Shown here: positions 56,736 through 64,000 of the stretch, in pieces
Numbering within the stretch: position 1 is the stretch's first letter
How the letters are laid out: the number at the start of each line of letters is the position of its first letter
Origin: Anaeramoeba flamelloides
Taxonomy: Eukaryota; Metamonada; Anaeramoebidae
Length of the DNA stretch: 64,000 nucleotides
NCBI GenBank assembly: GCA_027625915.1
Contig: JANTQA010000042.1
Coordinates: 2,740,001 to 2,804,000 of the forward strand
Reading direction: 5' to 3'
Made by a program: the position numbers and the translations under genes
The notes under the pieces: generated by a model
Databases searched by the model: none
Seen by the model: the letters and a program-made list of their open reading frames with translations, nothing else
What the model was told of the DNA's origin: nothing

Positions 56736-59149
56736 AATTGATGTTTTTTCCCTTAACCCTTTTTTGATAATATATTGATGTTTTTTTCCAAACCTGTGAT
56801 AATTGAAATTTATATAAACTATTATTTTTTGTACTGGGTTCAGATTTAAAAGTTCTTTGTAAGTTACATTTTTTCAATTAATGTAATAAATTTAGAAAAT
56901 ATGACCTTTCTGGAAAAAAAATGTCAAATCCAAAAATGTCAACTAGGTTTTGATTGTAAAACTGTAGAAAATATTCTAATTTTTCAATTTTTTTTAAGTG
57001 TTTTCATCTCACAATTTTTTCAAACAAAACTCGAATCTAAAAAGTAATTTGATTTTTTTGTCATAAAAAAAAACCTATAAAACCCAAATTTAAGCAAGTT
57101 CCATTTTACCCAATTTTGATGTTTATTTTTAAACATTAGAAAAGGGAATTTTTTGATGTTTTGATACTAGGCTTTTTCCATAAATGGGAAATTAACCACA
57201 AGATTAATACCATAGGTATTAATAAAGTTTGTGGAATTTCAGTTTCAGATATCTTCATTGATAAGTTAAAAAATAGTAAAAATAGTAAAAAAAATAAATT
57301 GAATAATTTTCCTTTTCATTACAGTTTTTCAATTAAAATCAATTTGACAAAATTATTTAATTCACAACTTCAAAATTGTATAATTCTTCTGGATCTAAGT
57401 GGACAAAGATTCTAATTCACTTATGTTTTAATTTATACAGACCCCAATGGTGACCTTAATTTAGATAATCTTTAAAACTTTTGTCATTTAATTTGAATAT
57501 GTCCCAAACCCAATGAGTGACTTGAAATCAAAAACGGTATTGTGAAATGGAAACTCTTTTGACGAACAAAATTCAAATAACAAAAAAAATCTTCGAGAGA
57601 ATCTCAGTGTCAAAAAATTCAATCAAAAAAAAAGTTATAAAAAAAATTGTAAAATTTCATAAAATCCAAATTGAATACAAAAATTACTTCTTTGTTATTT
57701 TTAATTTTCAAAGAGTTAAATTTCTTCAATTTAGAAACAAATTATTTTATTTATGTATATAATCAATTCAATTTAATTCAAATTAATTTATATTTATTTT
57801 TTAACACTCTAAAATTTGACAGAATAAGGATTTTGGAACATTATTTTGATAAAAAATAGCTTATTCAAGAGATGAAAAAATAGAAAAAAAAAATTTTTTA
57901 AGATCTCAAAAAGTACTAAAATTATACACTCCAATACAAACACAGTTGTTTTCACAATTATAATTCAGAACTATTCAAATTGGAAATTGAGTGTCACTCT
58001 TTGGCACTTTTTTTCTAAAAATGTAAACTTTTTTGATTGTTGATTTTTGGAGATCGATTAACTACCACACAAGTTGATTAATTTTTGATATGGTATTAAG
58101 TACTTATAAAAAATACTATTTTTTTTTTCCATTTTCATAAACTATTTTTCACCGTAATGATTTGACCCTTAAGTCCTCCTTACTCTATGGCAGCAAGGAA
58201 ATTGAATAAAATATATTATTGGTGGTATTCTCTACTTACAAATTTTGTATATTTCAAGTTTCAAAAAATTCTGATCAGCTATGAAACTCAATAAAGAATA
58301 TTTGTTTTTGTGAGATCAATTTTTTTTCTCCATTTTATATCGGAAAATGAAAACTATTAAATACATTTGATATTTAACCTTATAAAAATTATTTACCATA
58401 TATATATATATGTAGATATATATTGTCATTTCGATCAATATTATACAATAAATAGTATTTATTGTTAGGAATATTAAAAAAAGATTTTTTTTCTTTTTTG
58501 GGATAATTCTCTTGGTTAATCAAAAACAATGATTTATTCCAGTGAATGATAAATAAATGGTATTTATTTAAGAATGATAGTTAAAATAATTAATTTTTTA
58601 AAGTCCTTTAACTATTTTACCAAGAAATATTGTTTTGTTCAAAGATAAAATTCCATTTTTCAAAAGGAAATTTTCTTGAAGATATTTGGGAATACAGTAA
58701 TTTTATCCCCAAAATTTAAAATTAATTTCTTTTTGTCAAAAATAATTCAAATTGTTATAAGGATTCTTGTGAATAAGACCAAACAATTTGTTAGAAGAAA
58801 ATTTTTAAAAATTTGAAAATTTTTTTGTAATCAATTTTCATTATTTGTTAACCAGAAAACATCTATTTTCCAAACCTTAAAATATAAAAAAATTGTTTAA
58901 TACATCTAAATTTCATTGAAAAGGTTTTGTTGAACGTATATCAAATATTCATTCATCAAATCATCTATACCCCAATTAATTTTATTGACTTGTATTTGTA
59001 TTGAAGGATTAATTATTAAAAATAAGAACAAAATTTAAAATTTTCTTTCAAAATCAATACTTTGAAAAATAAAAAGAAAAATATGTTTTCCAATTTTCAA
59101 TAATTAACTTAATTGTTAATAAATATAATTAGTTTCTTTTTTTTGATTT

Positions 59150-59325
59150 TATATTGGAAATATGTGATTTTTGGATTTCAAAAAAGAGACTCAAATTAAT
59201 AAATTGTTTATATTTGGTTAACTCCTCCATTTCATAACTTGAAACACAAATTACGAAAAAAAAAAAAATTTCATCAAAGCGCGTTGACAAGTTTTCATTC
59301 AAAAAAATACTGTTCCCTTAATCAA
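59150..59325. repeat. Inverted copy of the repeat at 20618-20810
   Basis: Complementary to 20618-20810: GGTTAACTCCTCCATTTC, TTTTTGGATTTCAAAAAAG and ATACTGTTCCCTTAA all match. Confidence 0.5.
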
Positions 59326-59347
59326 AAAAATTTTTCAAACAAAATCA

Positions 59348-59379
<32 letters not shown>

Positions 59380-59868
59380 TTAATTATTGCTTTTTAATCA
59401 AGATATAACCTCAAAAGTCAATTGAAATATGAATCTAGTACACAAAATAATCGGCTATAGATCTAACAAATACCAATGGCTAGAAAAAAACAAAGAATAA
59501 ATTTTCAAAAAACGTATACTTTTATTTGAAGATCAAATGGGAAAAATTTTCATTTCATTTTCAATTTCCTTCTTTAAATCGAGTTTTTTAACAACAACCT
59601 ATGGCTGAAAACTCTATTTATAAAAAAATATAGGATCTAAGTGAAAATTAATTACTATTTTAGAATTTAAATATATGTGCTGGTATTTGAAATTTAAATT
59701 GGATACAATTTCAGTTGATTATCATCTATTCAATACAGCACTCTTGATTTCATTTAACATTACAATATTCCACCCAATATGTCAAACCGAAATAAAAACT
59801 GCCAAACAAATAAAGTAAGATCACAAATTACAATGATCAAAATGAAACTTGTACAACTACTATAATCC

Positions 59869-60275
59869 CTGTTTCAAAATAGTATCCGTGCTTTTTTTTA
59901 TTCTTGTACCAAGGCAACATCCAATCTACTAACAAATAGTATACCTAAGTTCAAATCAATTTTGAAAGTAAAGGTCTGGTTATTTTTAGTAAAATTTAGA
60001 TTATTCATGCAAATAGTTGAAAATTTTGCATAATATTCTCAATTTTATTGAAATATTTTGTTTTTTTTATTATTAAGAACAAAAAAATTTACTCTATTTT
60101 TTGAGATAAATTTGACAATTTGATCCTTTATTTTATGAATTTCTTTTTAAATAATAGAACTTTAAGAAACCAATACCATATTTTTTTCGGGTTTATTATT
60201 GGTTTCTTTGATTGGTTAATGTATTGGTAAACTATAACAAAAAATACACTTTTTATTTTGAAACACGCTTTATAT
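59869..60275. repeat. Short TIR element (family F)
   Basis: The left end TGTTTCAAAATAGTATCCGT and the inverse of the right end TGTTTCAAAATAAAAAGTGT are similar over about 28 bp. A related left half, with TTCCAAAATAAAAATTGTGC and AAGTTCAAATCAATTTGGAA, is at 41893-42010. Confidence 0.4.
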
Positions 60276-60389
60276 TTTTTTATAAGTTCCTGTGTTAAAA
60301 AAAAGATCGGGAAGATGAAGTTACATTTTTTTACACAATTATTATTTAAATAACAGTAATAAAAAAAATATCTTGAATTAAAAACCTTC

Positions 60390-62263
60390 TCATTTGTGAA
60401 ATTACAAAGTCAGAATTTAAGGGTTAATTGTGTACCGTCAAAACTCCTAAAATAAGCACAATTGAGCTTAAACCAGGATAGTTTCTCAAAATAAAAAAAA
60501 ATTATTTGTTTGTAAATTACTTTTAACTTAATTCCCAAACCAGAAATCTTTTGGTTAAATAAACTTACTGTGAATAGAAAGAATTATTTTAATTCCTTTA
60601 GATTTTTGATTTTGTTTTTAATTAAATTCTAAAAACTTGTTAGATTAGTTTCCAAAAAGATAACTTGTCCTTTAATTCCCTTCTTTTCTTTCAAAAATGT
60701 TGGTTATTTTGAAAAAATAAGGTGAAGATGAAAAAAATTTCAATTGAAAATTCTTGACAAATTACAAAAACTTTTTTCCATTCAAAAAAAATAAGAAAAC
60801 ATTTTTTCTCTATTTTCATTTTTTTAAAAACTTCTTTTTCCTTTTTTACGAATTAAAAAATATTTCTTCAAATGAATGATTATCCAAATATCAAAATCCA
60901 GATTATGGGCCAAGGAGGAAGTGGGAAATCAGCAACAGCCATCAAATTTGTCCAAAACCAATTTGTAGAAGATTACGATCCTACAATCGAAGATTCATAT
61001 CGAAAACAATTAAAGGTAAATGAAAAAGTATATTTGTTGGACATTTTAGATACTGCAGGTTGTGAGTATTATTGGGGTATGCGTTCGCAATATATAAAAG
61101 AGACTGATATATTTATTCTGCTTTATTCGATCACTGATCAATCATCTTTACAATTATTAAAAGATCAAGAATATAGAGATATTCTGAGAGGTGTCGTTGA
61201 AGAACAAGAATATTCAATTATTGTTGTTGGAAACAAACAAGATCTTGAAAATGAAAGACAAGTGACCACAAAAGAAGGAGAAGAATTTGCTGAAGAAATT
61301 GGAGCATATTTTGTTGAAAGCTCTGCCAAGACTGATGATTTGGTTCCCTTGTTTGAAAAAATTATTACTTTCCACCTTGAAGGAACAACAGAAAATTTAC
61401 CTCTGGATCTTCTTGAAGATCTTGAGAATTTATTTGAAAAACAAATCCTCATTGATTATCAACTTGAAGTCAACAATGGAAATCAAAAAATAGGATGTCA
61501 CCGAATCTTTTTGGAACAAAGATTAGGAGAAGAACACTTTGGAAATTTAAAACAAATTCTTTTTGAATTACCTTTACAAGAAGCCAAATTTGTTTTGAAA
61601 AATACCTACTGTGGATTGAGTAAATCTAATTACACTCAATTCAACAAGATTTGGAAGAATTCAAAGATTGACATCCCAAAGAAGCTGTTTCAGTTCAAAA
61701 AGCTTAAAAATGATTTAAATGAAATGTTGAACAGTCAAACACATGATTTGTGTTTGATTGTTGAAAACGAAGAAATATATTTTCATAAAATCTTTTTAAT
61801 TGCAAGATTTGGATATTTTGAAAAGTTATTTTCAAAAAAACAAAATCAAGAAATTGAAAAACTGACAGACCAAACTGGAATTAGCCTAAAAATATGGAAA
61901 ATTTTAAGAACATATATCTACAACGGAAAAATAATTGAAGGAATTGATGATAAAAAATCATGTAAAGAATTATTCAAAGCTTTAAAAAAATTAAAAGTTC
62001 ACTCAAATTTCTCATTAAAAGATCATTTCCAAAAAAAATTTAAAACAAATAAAGATTGTATTTTAATGTAATATCGTTCTGATAATAAAAATAAAGACAA
62101 TACAATATTTGATTATTTGTTTATCAAATATTTTATAATTATGAATTTTGAATTTTAAATCTAATTATTTTTTCGATTTTCTCGTTAGAAATGTGTGTGT
62201 TTCTATTTTGGTCACATTTTAAAAATGATTACTTTTTTTGATAATTTTAAAAATATCTGAACT
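60390..62263. repeat. Inverted segmental duplication, right arm
   Basis: Counterpart of 54865-56735. The arm ends at about 62263, eight bases before a family C element begins (62273). Confidence 0.85.
60872..62071 (+). CDS. Ras-type small GTPase fused to tandem BTB domains, CaaX-ended
   Basis: A single-exon 399-aa protein. The Ras domain spans residues 5-170: P-loop GQGGSGKS (13-20), switch I YDPTIEDSYRKQ (35-46, Ras-family effector loop with the Mg-binding Thr), G3 DTAG (60-63), G4 NKQD (121-124) and G5 SAK (151-153). The residue after DTAG, the catalytic Gln61 of Ras, is Cys64, and switch II reads CEYYWGMRSQY. Intrinsic hydrolysis should be low and Ras-GAP help ineffective (inference). Two BTB-like modules follow: a degenerate one at about 195-255 and a clearer one at about 290-375 (HDLCLIVENEEIYFHKIFLI). 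BTBs usually mediate dimerisation or cullin-3 binding. The last four residues, CILM, form a prenylation CaaX box. The architecture resembles RhoBTB, but with a Ras GTPase and no spacer. It is divergent from, and paired with, the decayed copy at 55080-56260. Confidence 0.88.
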   Translation: MNDYPNIKIQIMGQGGSGKSATAIKFVQNQFVEDYDPTIEDSYRKQLKVNEKVYLLDILDTAGCEYYWGMRSQYIKETDIFILLYSITDQSSLQLLKDQEYRDILRGVVEEQEYSIIVVGNKQDLENERQVTTKEGEEFAEEIGAYFVESSAKTDDLVPLFEKIITFHLEGTTENLPLDLLEDLENLFEKQILIDYQLEVNNGNQKIGCHRIFLEQRLGEEHFGNLKQILFELPLQEAKFVLKNTYCGLSKSNYTQFNKIWKNSKIDIPKKLFQFKKLKNDLNEMLNSQTHDLCLIVENEEIYFHKIFLIARFGYFEKLFSKKQNQEIEKLTDQTGISLKIWKILRTYIYNGKIIEGIDDKKSCKELFKALKKLKVHSNFSLKDHFQKKFKTNKDCILM

Positions 62264-62272
62264 AATCAACTA

Positions 62273-63110
62273 TAATCTAAAATTCAAATTTTTCCACACA
62301 GTTAAAACCATTCAAACAATCACAATAATACAATTTCATACAAATTGGAAATAATTTTGATTTTTTTAAAATAAGAAAATCAATTTTTCATCTTTTTCAG
62401 TTTTTTGTTTTCAGTTTCATTTTTTGAATTACATAACTTGTTTTGGTAGATCAAAAAATTTTTTCAATAATTGATTTTATTCTAAAGTTGGGTTGTTCCA
62501 AATAGAATAACTCAAATAAAATTATTTTAGTATTTAACCTTCCTTCTTCTGTATTAAATATAGAATTTAACCAAATTCAACAATACATTTTTTTAATCAA
62601 CAAATTGGTTTAAACCAGAAAATTTCAGGTCTCTCACTACAATTATTTTAAACCTCTTTATTTTTTACACTCTTAATTCTTTTTTATCCATAATCCCCCC
62701 CACTTCTTCATTTTTTATTCTTTCTTTTTTTTTTTTAAGAAATCTAAATTAAGATTCAAATACTTCTAATGAATTTATATGTTACTCTTTGAATCAGAAG
62801 TCTCAAATTTATTCTCTTCAAAATCCCCCCCTTTAACAGATTAGAGGAGGTTACATCTAACTCTGAACAATAAATACAATACCTTTTTTTTTTTTTTTTT
62901 ACTCAATCCAGAATTTTAAACACACTCTTGATTTATTAGTATTAATAATTATTTTTTTTTTGTTTTATGAGTATTGCGATTTATAAACAAGTGTTAATAC
63001 TTCAATTAGTAAATGATTTTAATTTGGAATTTCTTCTTAAATTGGTTGAATAAGTTTTTTTTTTGAAAAATTGAAATTTTGGTACATTCGAAATTTTTAA
63101 TTGGGGTTTA
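62273..63110. repeat. TIR element, family C (copy 5), with an insertion
   Basis: Ends TAATCTAAAATTCAAATTTT (62273) and, inverse, TAAACCCCAATTAAAAATTT (63110), TA on both sides. The orientation is opposite to 36917-37449. Removing an insertion of about 285 bp (62597-62885) leaves about 550 bp, the family length. Confidence 0.65.
62597..62885. repeat. Insertion within the family C element, followed by a poly(T) run
   Basis: Foreign to other family C copies. It contains two C-heptamer words (AATCCCCCCC near 62692, ATCCCCCCCTTTAA near 62824), unusual in this AT-rich DNA, and abuts T18 at 62886-62900. Part of it resembles 27870-28030 in Pumilio intron 3. It could be a SINE-like retroposon. Confidence 0.4.
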
Positions 63111-64000
63111 TAATATCACTAATATATATTTAGTTCGTTCAAGAATTATGGAAAAATACAAATAGAAAATAAAAATAAATAATTTGTACTATTATTCTTA
63201 TTATTGAAGAAATGTAAACTCTATTATAAGATGTTTTTATACTTAAATTCTGATTCGAAAATTTAATTGGAAAATGATAGATTTCAAGATTATTATAATA
63301 ATTTTAAATCATATTGGTTTCTAATTAATTTATTGATTTTTTTATTATTTATTTTGAATAATTAATATATCATTTTAACAAGGAGTATATACCCATAAAA
63401 AGTTATAAATATTTCGTATTATTCCATAATTTTGTGTCTTTTAGATAGTATATAAATTATAATTGGATTTTTCTTTTTTTATATATAATAGCAACTAAAC
63501 TATTTTTCAGTTAAATGATAGCATTTTATTGAAGATTCGAACATATTATATGAGTTTAATTCATTTCTCTTCTTTGGATACATTTTCAATTTTTAAGTCT
63601 GATCATTTTTCTGATTTTGTAAATTTTCATTTATCTTTTTGGATTTTTATTTTTTTTTTCTCCTTCTTATTAATTCAATTTGAAAAATAAAATATGTTAG
63701 AAACTCCAAATTAACACTGGTGAAGATTTTTATTTTTGTTTAAAAGAACTAGAATTATAATTAACAAATCTTTTTGTCAACAATTTTAATTTTCAAAAAG
63801 AATTGAAAATTTTTACACGATATATCTCAATGAATATTTCCCAACAAATTTTTTACTGTTTTTTTTGTTTTTAAATGTATTTTTTGTCTCGATTATTTCG
63901 ATTATGAATCTCATATCTCATAGAAAGTTTATTATACTCTTATTTTTAAACAATTATAAATCGTGTTATTCTTAAAAATAAGTAAATTTTACATTTTTGG
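63111..64000. other. AT-rich intergenic stretch at the window end
   Basis: No ORF, RNA gene or clear repeat seen. Confidence 0.4.

Larger units (their letters stand above)
56736..60389. other. Spacer between the inverted arms
   Basis: Mostly AT-rich. It contains a weakly protein-like plus frame at 57161-57415 (FFHKWEINHKINTIGINKVC then LFNSQLQNCIILLDLSGQRF; unassigned), the dispersed repeat at 59150-59325, (AT)n at 59348-59376 and the TIR element at 59869-60275. It also serves as the shared upstream region of the two divergent Ras-BTB genes. Confidence 0.4.

Noticed and set aside
57161-57415. 84-codon plus-strand frame between the Ras-BTB genes
   Set aside because: It starts with TTG and has no recognised domain. 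It is mentioned with the spacer but not called.
1-64000. CRISPR array, bacterial operon or riboswitch
   Set aside because: No regular direct repeats with unique spacers and no Shine-Dalgarno or operon layout. Genes are intron-bearing and eukaryotic.
1-64000. LTR retroelement or virus-derived element
   Set aside because: All reverse-transcriptase pieces belong to the APE-type LINE family. I saw no long terminal direct repeats, protease, integrase or capsid text.

Overview
The window is nuclear DNA from a very AT-rich, free-living-type protist. The genes carry GT-AG introns, poly-N/S/K/E linkers and the standard stop codons. The proteins are typically eukaryotic: Pumilio, TBC Rab-GAP, proteasome Rpn9, FAM32A and Ras fused to BTB. 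Ras/Rho GTPases fused to BTB domains and ankyrin-kinase mixtures would fit an amoeboid lineage such as Anaeramoeba. That placement is an inference from domain style only and was not tested by any search.

Layout. 1-1.2 kb: 3' end of a large deubiquitinase-like gene (+). 1.3-10.6 kb: nested repeats. A TIR element lies at 1274-1828, a 5'-truncated LINE at 1.9-3.4 kb and a further LINE scrap after it. A nearly complete APE-type LINE (4064-10190, minus strand) sits inside another TIR element and is bounded by a perfect 18-bp target-site duplication. 10.6-13.8 kb is low-complexity DNA with a tRNA-like Pol III relic. 13.9-15.5 kb: ankyrin-pseudokinase gene (-). 15.9-16.4 kb: MITE. 19.1-20.5 kb: UBA-like/ankyrin gene (-). 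24.4-31.0 kb: five-exon Pumilio gene (-) with two long, transposon-loaded introns. 36.3-38.1 kb: three MITEs in a row. 39.0-40.8 kb: two-exon TBC gene (-). 44.1-44.6 kb: Tc1/mariner-type MITE. 45.9-48.5 kb: four-exon Rpn9/PSMD13 gene (+). 51.0-51.5 kb: FAM32A (+). 51.7-52.7 kb: LINE scrap and a foldback element. 53.3-53.6 kb: small unassigned gene (+). 54.9-56.7 and 60.4-62.3 kb: two arms of an inverted segmental duplication. Each arm holds a Ras-BTB-BTB gene; the right copy looks whole and the left one is decayed.

How it fits together. The conserved genes are housekeeping units in RNA control (Pumilio), splicing (FAM32A), protein turnover (Rpn9, deubiquitinase) and membrane traffic (TBC). 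They are not an operon or one pathway. Nearly everything between them is transposon debris. I can separate at least seven non-autonomous terminal-inverted-repeat families, most flanked by TA, which points to Tc1/mariner-type transposases acting in trans.

The most unusual items are three. First, the head-to-head inverted pair of Ras-tandem-BTB genes, a RhoBTB-like architecture on a Ras-type GTPase, with Cys at the Ras Gln61 position in the intact copy. Second, the LINE whose ORF1 carries several RRM-like domains and a Cys/His-rich tail. Third, the set of TA-flanked MITE families.
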